From UBA1306 sp964396415 (GTDB lineage: Bacteria > Spirochaetota > Spirochaetia > Treponematales > Rectinemataceae), in contig CAYNFM010000006.1 in the NCBI GenBank assembly GCA_964396415.1, positions 4,062 to 68,061 on the forward strand: DNA of 64,000 nt, in the 5' to 3' direction. The position numbers were made by a program, and so were the translations under genes. Shown one piece after another: positions 26,434-35,753 of the stretch; within the stretch, counting starts at the first letter, position 1; each line of letters starts with the position of its first letter. The notes beneath the pieces were generated by a model that saw only the letters and a program-made list of their open reading frames with translations, made no database searches and had not been told where the DNA came from.

Positions 26434-27495
26434 ATGGGCATCGACGGTTCCATGATCGACGAATCCAGGCTCCGGGAATTGACCGGCCGGTTCCATTCGC
26501 TGCGCGTCGCCGTGCTCGGGGACTACTTCCTCGACAAGTATCTCGAGGTCGACCCTTCGCTCGCGGAGATATCTCTCGAGACCGGCAGGACCGCCCACCA
26601 AGTGGTCTCGGTGAGGCACTCGCCCGGCGCCGCGGGGACGGTGATCAACAACCTCGCGGCCCTCGGCGCGGGCGCGCTCCGCCCGATCGGTTTCACCGGC
26701 GACGACGGCGAGGGCTTCGAGCTGCGCCGCGACCTCGCCGCGCTCGGTTGCGACACGGGCGAGCTGCACGACGACCCGGCCCGCCGCACTCCCACTTACC
26801 TGAAACCGCGCGACAGGGGCCGGCCGGGGCTGGGCGGCGAGCACAGCCGCTACGACACGAAGAACCGCGAGCCGACGGCGGCCTGGCTCGAGGACAGGAT
26901 CATCGCGTCGGTCGAGGCCCTCCTCCCCGAGCTCGACGCGCTCATCGTCGTGGACCAGGTCGAGGAGGAGGGCTGCGGAGCGCTCACGAACCGCGTGGCA
27001 TCCGCATTGGCGGGAATGCTGCCGAGAGCGGGCCTCGTGGCCTGGGCGGACTCGAGGCGCCGGATCATGGGCTTCCGCGGCCTCGTGCTCAAGATGAACC
27101 AGTTCGAGCTGGCCGGCATTCCCGATCCCGAGCCGGGGACGCTCGTTTCGGACGAGGCGATCAGGGCCGAGCTGCCGGCGCTGGCGAAACGGGCGGGAGC
27201 GCCGGTATTCGTGACGATCTCCGACCGCGGGGTATGGGTCGGAGACGCGAGCTCGGTACCGGCCCTTCGAGTCCCGACCGTCAGGACGGATGCGCCCGTC
27301 GACCCGACAGGCGCCGGCGACTCGTTCTCGGCGGGCGCCGTGCTGTCCCTCGCGGCAGGCGCGACGCTTCTCGAGGCTGCGCTCGTCGGCAACCTCGTCG
27401 CAAGCGTGACCGTGCGCCAGCTCGGCGCAACGGGCACCGCGGATCCGGAGGAACTCGTCCCCGCGCTGCGCGCCTGGAAGGAGCAGAACGAATGA
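26434..27495 (+). CDS. PfkB-family carbohydrate kinase, RfaE/HldE kinase-like
   Basis: A 353-residue ribokinase-fold enzyme. The N-terminal RVAVLGDYFLDKYLEVDPS and PGAAGTVINNLAALG resemble the kinase domain of HldE (heptose 7-phosphate kinase). The anion-hole and catalytic Asp are in DPTGAGDSFSAGAVL. There is no cytidylyltransferase domain. It follows the HAD gene by 5 bases and overlaps the next gene by 4 (ATGA), so the three act in one pathway. With a phosphatase and a ROK kinase nearby, a kinase-phosphatase route to an activated sugar is likely, but the sugar is unknown. Confidence 0.8.
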   Translation: MGIDGSMIDESRLRELTGRFHSLRVAVLGDYFLDKYLEVDPSLAEISLETGRTAHQVVSVRHSPGAAGTVINNLAALGAGALRPIGFTGDDGEGFELRRDLAALGCDTGELHDDPARRTPTYLKPRDRGRPGLGGEHSRYDTKNREPTAAWLEDRIIASVEALLPELDALIVVDQVEEEGCGALTNRVASALAGMLPRAGLVAWADSRRRIMGFRGLVLKMNQFELAGIPDPEPGTLVSDEAIRAELPALAKRAGAPVFVTISDRGVWVGDASSVPALRVPTVRTDAPVDPTGAGDSFSAGAVLSLAAGATLLEAALVGNLVASVTVRQLGATGTADPEELVPALRAWKEQNE

Positions 27496-28640
27496 CTCGC
27501 ATATTCGACAGGAACTCGATACGGGTTCGTCCGCTATCCCAGCGGGCAAACAAGCTCGAGATCGAACGGGACACCGTGGATCCTTCGGCCTTCGAACCTC
27601 GCTTGTCCGAGCAGGCCCTCCTGGACGTCAGGCGCGCCGCGGCGGAGATACTGACGGCGCGCGAGCGGGACGCCTCGGTCATTCTCGCCTTCGGCGCCCA
27701 CTCGATCAAGAACGGACTCGCGCGCGTCATGACGCGCCTCATGGACGGCGGCTGGGTCGGACACTTCGCGACGAACGGGGCCGGGGTCATTCACGACTGG
27801 GAGTTCGCGTTCCAGGGAGCCTCCGGCGAAGACGTCAAGCGATACCTCGACGAAGGCCAATTCGGGATATGGGAGGAGACCGGGAGCTTCATCAACCTGG
27901 CCATCGCCGTCGGAGCCTACCGCGGGCTCGGCTACGGCGAGTCGGTGGGGGCGATGATCGTCGAAGGCGGCCTCGGGCTTCCCGACGACGAAGAGCTCGC
28001 CGGCGCCATCCTGGCCGGCGGCGCCGAGGATGCGCGAGAGGAGGAACTCGTTCGGGCGGCGGCGGCGGCTGACCTTCGAGCGCTCCTGGGCCGCCACCCC
28101 GCGAAGCGCGGCTTCCTCGCGGTGGAGCACCCCTTCGCTGCCTGCAGCCTCTCGGCTGCGGCCTACCGAGCGGGGAAGCCCTTCACCGCCCACCCGATGT
28201 TCGGCCACGACATCATCTACGCCCACCCGATGAACAGGGGCGCGCCGATAGGCCGCGCGGCCGAACTGGACTTCCTCTCCTTCGTCGACTCGATCTCCCG
28301 GTTGGAGGGAGGGGTCTATCTCTCGGTCGGTTCGGCCGTCATGTCGCCCATGATCTTCGAGAAGGGCCTCTCGATGGCCCGCAATGCCGCGCGATCGAGG
28401 GGCGCCTCCATAGAGGACTTCAGCATCCACGTGGTCGACCTCGCGGCCTCGGCCTGGGACTGGACGAAGGACGGAGAGCCGCCCCAGGATAATCCCGCGT
28501 ACTATCTCAGGTTTTGCAAGACATTCAGCAGGGCGGGCGGACGCATGAGCTACGCGAGCGCGGACAATCGCTCATGGCTCGTGGCCCTCCTGCGCGAGCT
28601 CGAATCGAGCGACCGGGCTTCGCGGGGGAGCGGCGGCTGA
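27492..28640 (+). CDS. Conserved protein of unknown function, deoxyhypusine-synthase-like pattern
   Basis: I do not recognise this 382-residue protein with certainty. It is soluble, with no signal peptide. Blocks that look conserved are LAFGAHSIKNGL, HFATNGAGVIHDWEFAFQG, GQFGIWEETGSFINLA, and HPMFGHDIIYAHP followed by SVGSAVMSP. The order (a small nucleotide-type loop, then TNGAGVIHDWE) vaguely recalls the deoxyhypusine synthase fold, which would give an NAD-dependent transferase. The tight coupling to a PfkB kinase (ATGA overlap) and a HAD phosphatase suggests instead a step in sugar metabolism. It ends the four-gene cluster. Confidence 0.75.
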   Translation: MTRIFDRNSIRVRPLSQRANKLEIERDTVDPSAFEPRLSEQALLDVRRAAAEILTARERDASVILAFGAHSIKNGLARVMTRLMDGGWVGHFATNGAGVIHDWEFAFQGASGEDVKRYLDEGQFGIWEETGSFINLAIAVGAYRGLGYGESVGAMIVEGGLGLPDDEELAGAILAGGAEDAREEELVRAAAAADLRALLGRHPAKRGFLAVEHPFAACSLSAAAYRAGKPFTAHPMFGHDIIYAHPMNRGAPIGRAAELDFLSFVDSISRLEGGVYLSVGSAVMSPMIFEKGLSMARNAARSRGASIEDFSIHVVDLAASAWDWTKDGEPPQDNPAYYLRFCKTFSRAGGRMSYASADNRSWLVALLRELESSDRASRGSGG

Positions 28641-28666
28641 GAATCCGCGCCCGCGGGGCTCCCCGA

Positions 28667-29755
28667 TCAGGAGCGCAGGGCGATCGGCTCTCCCTTCGCC
28701 GATGATGCGTACACGGCGTCGACGATCCGCATGAGCTTCAGAGCCTGGTCGGGAGTGTTGAAGGGCGCCTCCTTGCCTTCGATCGCGCGAACGAAGTTCT
28801 CGGCCGAGCGAAGCCTTCCCATGCTCTCGTCCTGGGGGAGCGCTATCCTGCGGTTCACCTGCCGCCCGTGATCGACGGTGTACAGCTCGCAGCGGTCGAT
28901 GCTCGTATCGTCGAGACCGTCGCGGACGAAGGTCCTCTCCACGAGCCCTCCCGCCTTGCTCCCCTGGAAGCTCATCGCGACGAGCTCCCGCTCGGTCATC
29001 TCGGCCCAGGAGCTGCGCAGGTAGAGGACCTGCCCTCCCGCGAAGCTCACGAAGCCATGGCAGGCGGATTCCACGTCGGTGGCGCCGCCGGCGACGTCGG
29101 GGATGCCCCAGGGTCCCTTGAAGGCCTTGTCCGAGATGAAATCGCCGAACGTAGACGCGAGAGCGTATGCCGGTTCGGGATATCCCATGAAATAGAGCGC
29201 GAGGTCCAGCATGTGGAGGAGGTCGATCACCGGCCCGCCGCCGGCCAGGGCCTTGGTCGTGAACCATCCGCCGAAGCCCGGTATTCCGGACCGCCGCGCC
29301 CATATCGCCTGCGCCGAATTGATGCGGCCGACCTCGCCCGCGCGAACATACTCCATGAGCGCTAGGGATTCGGGCCGCGCGCGGTTGTTGAAGTCGAACA
29401 TGAGTATCTTGCCCGACTTCCCGGCGGCCTGCGCCATCGTCTCGGTCTCCCTCGCGTCCAAGGCCGGCGGCTTCTCGCAGAATACGTGCTTGCCCGCCTC
29501 GAGCGCGGCGACGGCGAGCGGCGCGTGGAACCTATTGGGCGTGATCACCGATATCGCGTCCAGGTCCTTATGCGCCGCGAGCATTTCCGGCATGCTCGCG
29601 TAGGTCTCGGGCACGCCGTGCAGGGCCGCGCCGCGCGAGCGCGCCTCGACGCCGGGGTCCGCGAGCGCGACGATTTCGGCGCCCGCGGAACGAAAGCCGG
29701 CGATATGATAGCGAGCCATCCCTCCGGCCCCGACGATTCCGATCTTCAAGCCCAT
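28667..29755 (-). CDS. Gfo/Idh/MocA-family oxidoreductase
   Basis: A 362-residue NAD(P)-dependent sugar or polyol dehydrogenase. The Rossmann motif is IGIVGAGGMARYH at residues 3-15. The conserved EKP is in KHVFCEKPPALD near residue 95, and the C-terminal domain has GGGPVIDLLHMLDLALYFMG with the usual catalytic histidine. I chose the ATG at 29755 because GGAGG lies 6 bases upstream; the open frame continues 11 codons further. It is the last gene of the minus-strand sugar operon and is separated from the binding-protein gene by a strong hairpin, so it may be expressed less. Confidence 0.85.
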   Translation of the reverse strand: MGLKIGIVGAGGMARYHIAGFRSAGAEIVALADPGVEARSRGAALHGVPETYASMPEMLAAHKDLDAISVITPNRFHAPLAVAALEAGKHVFCEKPPALDARETETMAQAAGKSGKILMFDFNNRARPESLALMEYVRAGEVGRINSAQAIWARRSGIPGFGGWFTTKALAGGGPVIDLLHMLDLALYFMGYPEPAYALASTFGDFISDKAFKGPWGIPDVAGGATDVESACHGFVSFAGGQVLYLRSSWAEMTERELVAMSFQGSKAGGLVERTFVRDGLDDTSIDRCELYTVDHGRQVNRRIALPQDESMGRLRSAENFVRAIEGKEAPFNTPDQALKLMRIVDAVYASSAKGEPIALRS

Positions 29756-29852
29756 CGCATCCTCCATGATGAACCGGCATGCCGCCAAGGCCGGAACGGC
29801 TCGCCATGCGTCGCGGCGCCTACCTGCGTCCGCGACCTCCGCTCCGCTGACG

Positions 29853-29882
29853 GAAGCCCGCCCCCTTTCGAGGGCGGGCTTC
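29853..29882. terminator. Strong GC-rich hairpin between binding-protein and oxidoreductase genes
   Basis: An 11-base perfect stem (GAAGCCCGCCC with GGGCGGGCTTC) surrounds an 8-base loop. On the minus strand, downstream of the binding-protein gene, no T-run follows, so it may be an RNA-stabilising or partial terminator rather than a strong intrinsic one. The rest of 29756-29951 shows nothing else clear. Confidence 0.5.
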
Positions 29883-29951
29883 GTCCTTCCCCCCGCGGCC
29901 GGCCGGATCGGTCGCTTCCTGCCTAGCCGGACCTAGGAGGGAGGAAAGCGC

Positions 29952-30926
29952 TCATGGCTCATCCGGATTGATATAGTTCGCCGCGTTATCCTTCGTGACC
30001 AATTCCGCCGCGAGGACGACTTCGAGCGGGGGCTTTTTCTGATAGAAGTCCTGGAATGACTGATGCCGGGCGCCGAGAATGGCGATCGTCACCGTGTCCG
30101 CGCATTGATCGGGCGGATAGGTCACGTCGGCGCTTATGGTCGGGTCGCTTCCGTCGAGGATTATCTTCAAGATGCGCTTGTCGGCGCCGCCGCCCATCCA
30201 GGCCTTGACGTCCGTGCGGCCGGCTTCCTTCACGGCGAGCCGAGCGCCGATCATCATGTCGTCGTCGTTGGTGATGACGCCGTCGATGTGCTGGTATTTC
30301 TGCAGATAGTTCTGCATGACGTCATGGGCTTTCTGCTGGTTCCAGTTTCCCGGCTGCGAATCGAGTACCTTCATTCCGTACTTCTTGAATACGGCCTTGT
30401 CGGCATCGACGCGAATGGTATTGATCGGAGTCGGGATACCCTCGATGATGACGACGTTCCCTTTATTTCCCAGCTGTTTGGCCAGCGTTTCCGAAGCGAG
30501 CGTCGCGTACGCGAGATCGTTGTTGTGCAGGTAGCAGTCGTAGACCGGCCTGGTAGTTCCGCGGTCCATGACGACGGTGTAGACGCCGGCGCTGTGCGCC
30601 TTCTCGACCTGCGAGGTGATGGATGCGTCGATCGGGAACACGACGAGCCCGTCGATGCCCTTGGTCATCATGTCCTGGATGTCATTGGCCTGCTTCGTCA
30701 CCGTGTCTGCCGTGACGAAATAGAACGTAATGCCGGGATCCTTGGCATGCCAATCCGCCATGGCCTTCTTTGCCCAGAATATCGCTCGCGCGATGTATCC
30801 ATGATCCGCCGTCGGCATCGTGTATCCGATGCGAACCGGCTGCTGCGCGGTCTGCCCCGTAGTCTGGACTACGAATATCGCGGCAAAGACCAGCGCGGTA
30901 AGAAAGACGCTCAACGTCTTTTTCAT
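29952..30926 (-). CDS. Sugar ABC transporter substrate-binding protein (RbsB-like)
   Basis: A 324-residue periplasmic-binding-protein-like protein. The first ~25 residues are a signal peptide (basic MKK, a hydrophobic core, then a cut near TTGQTA); there is no lipobox. The mature part has the two-lobe RbsB pattern: VRIGYTMPTADHGYIARAI at the start, DGLVVFPIDASI, and VITNDDDMMIGARLAV in the second lobe. It delivers a sugar to the permease and ATPase encoded upstream in the same operon. CAGGAGGAAG precedes the ATG, and a perfect 8-base inverted repeat lies just upstream. Substrate not evident. Confidence 0.88.
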   Translation of the reverse strand: MKKTLSVFLTALVFAAIFVVQTTGQTAQQPVRIGYTMPTADHGYIARAIFWAKKAMADWHAKDPGITFYFVTADTVTKQANDIQDMMTKGIDGLVVFPIDASITSQVEKAHSAGVYTVVMDRGTTRPVYDCYLHNNDLAYATLASETLAKQLGNKGNVVIIEGIPTPINTIRVDADKAVFKKYGMKVLDSQPGNWNQQKAHDVMQNYLQKYQHIDGVITNDDDMMIGARLAVKEAGRTDVKAWMGGGADKRILKIILDGSDPTISADVTYPPDQCADTVTIAILGARHQSFQDFYQKKPPLEVVLAAELVTKDNAANYINPDEP

Positions 30927-30949
30927 CCCTCTTCCTCCTGAGAAGTCCT

Positions 30950-30969
30950 ACCGATTCATGCGAATCGGT
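30950..30969. promoter_or_regulatory. Inverted repeat just upstream of the binding-protein gene
   Basis: ACCGATTC and GAATCGGT form perfect 8-base arms around 4 bases, 24 bases upstream of the binding-protein ATG. In RNA this is a stable stem-loop just before the GGAGG site. It could raise the amount of binding protein over permease by protecting the 3' segment, or it could be an operator. Confidence 0.4.
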
Positions 30970-31084
30970 CAGCGCCGACGCATTGAACAATAGACTCATT
31001 CCCCCCAGTAAGCGCGTCCTGCTCCTTTCCCCGGACCGACCGGATTCCGGCCCTCCGAGCTTACTTTGATGGAAAGCCTCATCA

Positions 31085-32059
31085 TCAGGCTTTCTGCCGC
31101 TGAATATATACCGCCCCTATGATCACGAGCCCCTTCACCGTTCCCTGGAGATAGGCCGAAACGCCGAGCATGTTCAGCATGTTGTTGATGATGCCGAGTA
31201 TGATCGCCCCTACGATCGTGCCCCATATCGTACCGCGGCCTCCCGTCATGGGGGTTCCTCCGACGATAACCGCGGCGATCGCGTCGAGCTCGTTTCCCAT
31301 TCCGGTATTGGAAGTGCTCACGGCGTTGAAGCGCGACGAGAGCAGCACCGAGGAAACGGCGACGAGCATGCCGGTGATGGTATAGGCGATCACCTTCACG
31401 CGGTCGACGTTGATGGCGGAAAAGACGGCCACTCGGGCGTTCGAGCCCACGGCGCAGAGATAGCGCCCATATCGAGTTCGATTGAGCACGATATCCAGCG
31501 CCAGGGCGAGAAGCAGCATGATCCATACGGGAACGGGAAGGAACAATATATTGATGAGGCCGAATCCCCCGTAGATGTTGCTCTGCGACTGGATTTCCCC
31601 CGCATTCCCGATAAAAAGCGCAAGCGAGCGGAACACCGCCATGGTGCCGAGCGTCACGATGAAAGGCGCGAGTCTTCCCCGCGTTATCGTTATCCCGTTG
31701 AGCAAGCCGGTCGCCGCTCCCACCGCCAGCGCGGCCAAGATGCCCAGAATCACCGCTACGAGCTCGTTATGGACCGATCCCATGATATAATTCATGAACA
31801 TGACGCCGAGCAGCGAATCGAACGCGACCAGCGAGCCGACCGAGAGATCGATCCCGCCGGTGATGATGACGAACGCCATCCCGAGCGAAATCATCCCCGT
31901 GTAGGAGACTTGGCTCAGGATATTCACCAAGTTGGCCGGCCGTATGAAGAAGGGACTGAGGAAGGCCGAGATGACGAACAGGACCACCAGCGCTATGAAT
32001 GACGCGTACTTCTGGTATTCGAGGCGCCTCACGGCATGCGCGACGGCGGAAGTCCTCAT
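31085..32059 (-). CDS. Sugar ABC transporter permease (RbsC-like)
   Basis: A 324-residue inner-membrane permease with ~9-10 hydrophobic segments. The family block ITGGIDLSVGSLVAFDSLLG is at residues ~65-85. AVGSNARVAVFSAINVDRVK precedes the coupling region, and the C-terminal half has IVGGTPMTGGRGTIWGTIVGA. The start is the ATG at 32059, which shares one base with the ATPase stop and has AAGGAG upstream; the frame continues upstream only inside the ATPase gene. A 158-base gap follows before the binding-protein gene. Confidence 0.88.
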   Translation of the reverse strand: MRTSAVAHAVRRLEYQKYASFIALVVLFVISAFLSPFFIRPANLVNILSQVSYTGMISLGMAFVIITGGIDLSVGSLVAFDSLLGVMFMNYIMGSVHNELVAVILGILAALAVGAATGLLNGITITRGRLAPFIVTLGTMAVFRSLALFIGNAGEIQSQSNIYGGFGLINILFLPVPVWIMLLLALALDIVLNRTRYGRYLCAVGSNARVAVFSAINVDRVKVIAYTITGMLVAVSSVLLSSRFNAVSTSNTGMGNELDAIAAVIVGGTPMTGGRGTIWGTIVGAIILGIINNMLNMLGVSAYLQGTVKGLVIIGAVYIQRQKA

Positions 32060-33567
32060 CACGCCGCTCCTTCCCTGATTCCGGTAGCGAGGTACATGAT
32101 TTCCTCTTCGGTGATGCGTTCCCCCTCGAGGCTCCCCGTCGCCCGTCCCTGTCTCATGACGATCACGCGATGGCACATCCCGATGATCTCCTCCTGTTCC
32201 GACGAAATGAAGATGCAAGCCAAGCCCTCCGCCGCCAGGCTGTTGATGAGCCGGTATATTTCCTGCTTGGCCGAGACATCGACCCCGCGAGTCGGCTCAT
32301 CCGCGATAAGGACGGTCGGCTTCGCGTCGATGCTCTTGGCAAGCGAGACTTTTTGCTGGTTCCCGCCGCTCAGGAACTCGAGCCGCGTATCCAGACTCGG
32401 CGCCTTTATATTGAAGCGCCGCGCATGGGCCTCCGCCGAGGCGCGTTCCTTCTGCCGCAGGATCAGCCTGAGGATAGATCGGCAGTAGGACGCGAGCGAT
32501 ACCAAGGTTATATTCTTGATGACCGTAAAATTGACGAGAATGCCGCTCCCTTGACGATCCTCGGAGAGATAGCTGATGCCGTTTGCGACGGCATCGGCGG
32601 GTCGGGAGATGGCGACCGCCTGCCCATTTATCAAGACCCGTCCCTTCTCGGCCTTGCGCACGCCGAGGATAGTCTCGGCGACCTCGGTGCGACCGGCGCC
32701 GACCAGGCCGGCAAGCCCGATTATCTCCCCGCGATGAAGCTTGAAGCTGATATTCTCGATGACGCCGGGAACGGTCAAATCCTGAACCTCCAGGACCACA
32801 TCCGGCGTAGGCGTTCCCTTCTCCGGAAACACCTGATTCAACGCGCGGCCGACCATTCGCTGCGCCATTTCCATGGTCGAGAGGTCCTCGATCTTTTCCG
32901 TCGATATCACCGCGCCGTCCCGCAGGATGATGACTCGATCGCAAATCGCCTTTACCTCCTTCAATTTATGGGAAATGTAGATGATCGTCGTGCCCTGCTC
33001 CCTCAAGCGCCGCATGAGCCTGAAGAGAATGTCTATTTCATGCTGCGTGAGCACCGTCGTCGGCTCGTCCATGATGAGGAGTTTCGCATCGACCGAAACC
33101 GCTTTGCAGATTTCGACCATCTGCTTCTGCGCGGTACTCAGGTTCTCGATTCGTTCCTCGGGTCTGATATTGACGCTGAGCTCCGACAATAGCTCGCGCG
33201 TTTTCGTCATCATGGCTTTTTTGTCGAGGAGCCCGTTTTTCCGGCGAAGCTCGGAGCCGAGAAAGACGTTGTCGTATACCGTCAGCTCGCGAATCAGGTT
33301 GAACTCTTGGGGGATGAGGCCGATGCCCAGCCGCTTCGCGTCGAGCGGCTCGTGAATATAGACGGGTTTCCCCTCGAAAAGTATGTCGCCCGAGGTCGGC
33401 GCGTGGATGCCGCTCAGGATCTTCATCAACGTCGATTTGCCGGCGCCGTTCTCGCCGATTATGCCGAGGATCTCTCCCTTGATCACCTGGACGTTGACGT
33501 CGCGCAGCACATAGACCGAGGAAAAATCCTTCGAGATGCTCCTTGTCTCCAAGAGGGTTTCACTCAT
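32059..33567 (-). CDS. Sugar ABC transporter ATP-binding protein (RbsA/MglA-like)
   Basis: A 502-residue protein with two tandem ATPase domains, as usual for ribose/galactose-type importers. Domain 1 has GENGAGKSTLMKIL, the signature LSTAQKQMVEI and LLIMDEPTTVLT. Domain 2 has a degenerate Walker A (GLVGAGRTEVAETIL), signature LSGGNQQKVSLAK and VLIADEPTRGVDV. This pattern, one intact and one altered nucleotide site, is normal for the family. The gene overlaps the isomerase gene by 8 bases and abuts the permease. Confidence 0.92.
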   Translation of the reverse strand: MSETLLETRSISKDFSSVYVLRDVNVQVIKGEILGIIGENGAGKSTLMKILSGIHAPTSGDILFEGKPVYIHEPLDAKRLGIGLIPQEFNLIRELTVYDNVFLGSELRRKNGLLDKKAMMTKTRELLSELSVNIRPEERIENLSTAQKQMVEICKAVSVDAKLLIMDEPTTVLTQHEIDILFRLMRRLREQGTTIIYISHKLKEVKAICDRVIILRDGAVISTEKIEDLSTMEMAQRMVGRALNQVFPEKGTPTPDVVLEVQDLTVPGVIENISFKLHRGEIIGLAGLVGAGRTEVAETILGVRKAEKGRVLINGQAVAISRPADAVANGISYLSEDRQGSGILVNFTVIKNITLVSLASYCRSILRLILRQKERASAEAHARRFNIKAPSLDTRLEFLSGGNQQKVSLAKSIDAKPTVLIADEPTRGVDVSAKQEIYRLINSLAAEGLACIFISSEQEEIIGMCHRVIVMRQGRATGSLEGERITEEEIMYLATGIREGAA

Positions 33568-34552
33568 GCTTCATCGTTCCGTCGAAAGCCGATTCCGAAG
33601 ACCGGAAATCGAAGCGCCTCACGAAATCGAGAGACTCCTTCGCGCCGTACTCGCGTTCCATGCCGGAATCCTCCCATTCCACGGAGAGCGGTCCCGCGTA
33701 ACCCGCCGCGTTGAGCTCGCGGACGATCGCGTCGAAGTCGACGTCGCCGTGCCCGAGCGAGCAGAAGTTCCAGCCGCGCCTCAGGTCGCCGAAGGGGAGA
33801 AGAGAGCCCAGGATGCCCGCGCGGCCGTCGAGCCGCACCGCGACGTCCTTCATGTGCACGTGGTAGATGCGGTCGGCGAAATCGCGGATGAAAAGCTCCG
33901 GCTTCACGCCCTGCCAGAGCAGATGGGAGGGGTCGAAGTTGAATCCGAGGGTTCGACGGCCGCCGAAGGCTTCCAGGAGCCGCTTCGCGCTGTAGTAGTC
34001 GAAGGCTATCTCGGTGGGATGCACTTCCAGGGCGAAGCGCACGCCGCACTCGTCGAAGACATCGAGGATCGGGCTCCACAGCTCGACGATCCGGGCGTAG
34101 GCGGCATCGATCATCGCCTCGGTAGTCTGGGGGAAGGAATACCAGTAGCGCCATATCGGCGAGCCCATGAAGCAGGTCACGACGGAGCAGCCCATGGCCC
34201 GGGCGGCCCGCGCGGCGCACTTCATCTCCTCGGTCGCCCAGGCCGCTATGGCTTCGGGCTTGCCCCTCACCTTCGACGGCGCGAAACCGTCGAGCCTCGG
34301 ATCCCAGGGATCGCCGACGCACTGGCCCGCGAGGTGGGCCGAGATGGCCCAGGCCCTGAGCCCGTGTCGGGCCAGAGTGGCCTTCTTGGCCTCCACGTAG
34401 CCCGGATCAGCGGCCGCCGCCCGGACGTCAAGATGGTCTCCGTTGCAGGCGATCTCGATCCCGTCGTATCCCATCGCGGCGATCTTCGCGCAGAAGCTCT
34501 CGAAGGGAAGGTCCGTCCACTGGCCGGAGATGATGGTGATCGGTCTGCTCAT
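33560..34552 (-). CDS. Sugar-phosphate isomerase/epimerase (AP-endonuclease-2 TIM barrel)
   Basis: A 330-residue TIM-barrel enzyme of the xylose-isomerase-like superfamily. Metal-ligand blocks are visible: FALEVHPTEIAFD (Glu) and LGFNFDPSHLLWQGV (Asp, His). VHMKDVAVR carries a further His, and PLSVEWEDSGM a final Glu. Such proteins isomerise or epimerise sugars, keto-sugars or inosose derivatives. It lies between a Gfo/Idh oxidoreductase gene and the ATPase gene, as in inositol- and keto-sugar-type operons. The specific reaction is not known. Confidence 0.85.
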   Translation of the reverse strand: MSRPITIISGQWTDLPFESFCAKIAAMGYDGIEIACNGDHLDVRAAAADPGYVEAKKATLARHGLRAWAISAHLAGQCVGDPWDPRLDGFAPSKVRGKPEAIAAWATEEMKCAARAARAMGCSVVTCFMGSPIWRYWYSFPQTTEAMIDAAYARIVELWSPILDVFDECGVRFALEVHPTEIAFDYYSAKRLLEAFGGRRTLGFNFDPSHLLWQGVKPELFIRDFADRIYHVHMKDVAVRLDGRAGILGSLLPFGDLRRGWNFCSLGHGDVDFDAIVRELNAAGYAGPLSVEWEDSGMEREYGAKESLDFVRRFDFRSSESAFDGTMKHE

Positions 34553-34592
34553 CCAATGCCTCCTCGTTCAACCCCACTCATGCGCGCGCAGG

Positions 34593-35753
34593 TCAGAGGC
34601 TCGCCCAAGTCGATCCCGCCTTGGAGCTCGCCAGGCAGGCGGCCACGAATCGGAGTCCGGCTATGCCGGATTCCACTCCCGGGTAATCGAGCGAAGCCTC
34701 GTCGGGCGCGCGCGCTTCGATCCGCGCGCGGAGGGTCGCGGCGAAGGCGCGATACACATTGGCGAAAGCCTCGAAGTATCCCTCGGGATGCCCCGCCGGT
34801 ACCCGGGAATATCCCTGCGCCGCCGGGACGAAAGTCTCGCGGCCTCGGGCCCAGCGCTCGATGGGCTCCCCCGCCCTGGCGAGCGTCAGGTGCTCGGGAT
34901 CCTCCTGGCTCCATGAGAGACTTCCCTCGCTGCCGTAAACCCGGACTCGCAGGCCGTTCTCGTTGCCGAAAGCCGCCTGGCACGACCAGTAGAGCCCCGT
35001 AGCGCCGCCCTCGTATTCGGTCATGACGACATCGTTGTCGTCGAGCTCGCGGCCGGGGACGAAGCTGTCGAGCCTGGCGCATACCCTCCGGAGACGGAGT
35101 CCGGTCATGTAGGAGACCATGTTCTCGATATGGGTGCCTATGTCGCCGAGGCTGCCGACCGGCCCGGAGCGCGTCGGGTCGAAGCGCCACGCGGCCTGCT
35201 TGTTCCCCTCGCGCTCGACTGGACGGGCGAAAAACTCCTGGGGATACTCCGCATTGATGAACTTTATTTCGCCTATCGCGCCGGACGCGAGCATGGCCCG
35301 CGCCTGCTTCACCGCGGCGTAGCCCGTATAGGCATAGGTGACGCAGAAAAGAAGGTTCCTCCCGGCCGCCAGGGCGGCGAGACTTTCGCCTTCGGAAACG
35401 CTCAGGCACAGGGGCTTGTCGCAGACTACGTGCATTCCCGCGCGGAGGAAAGCCGCCGAGACGGCATAATGGCTGTCGTTGGGCGTGACCACCACGACGA
35501 AGTCGGCCCCGTCGGCGCGCTCGGCCTCGGAGCGGGCCATCTCCTCGAAACCCGGATAGACGCGCGAGGGGTCGAGGCCGAGCTCCCTGCCCGTCCCGGC
35601 GCTCCGTCCCGAGTCGGACGAAAACACGCCCGCCACGAGCTCGGCCGAGGAATCGAGGGCTATCGCCTTACGATGAACGACCCCGATGAAAGCGCCGGGA
35701 CCGCCCCCGACCATGCAGTACCTGAGCTTGCCTTCAGCCCGATTCCTCTCCAT
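34593..35753 (-). CDS. Gfo/Idh/MocA-family oxidoreductase
   Basis: A 386-residue NAD(P)-dependent dehydrogenase. The nucleotide motif is CMVGGGPGAFIG at residues 13-24. The catalytic-lysine motif is CDKPL (Asp instead of the more common Glu), and GDIGTHIENMVSYMTG carries the conserved His. AAGGCAGGAG lies upstream of the ATG at 35753. It closely resembles the protein encoded at 54229-55410, so the two are paralogues of one subfamily. It precedes the isomerase gene by 40 bases in the sugar import operon. Confidence 0.87.
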   Translation of the reverse strand: MERNRAEGKLRYCMVGGGPGAFIGVVHRKAIALDSSAELVAGVFSSDSGRSAGTGRELGLDPSRVYPGFEEMARSEAERADGADFVVVVTPNDSHYAVSAAFLRAGMHVVCDKPLCLSVSEGESLAALAAGRNLLFCVTYAYTGYAAVKQARAMLASGAIGEIKFINAEYPQEFFARPVEREGNKQAAWRFDPTRSGPVGSLGDIGTHIENMVSYMTGLRLRRVCARLDSFVPGRELDDNDVVMTEYEGGATGLYWSCQAAFGNENGLRVRVYGSEGSLSWSQEDPEHLTLARAGEPIERWARGRETFVPAAQGYSRVPAGHPEGYFEAFANVYRAFAATLRARIEARAPDEASLDYPGVESGIAGLRFVAACLASSKAGSTWASL

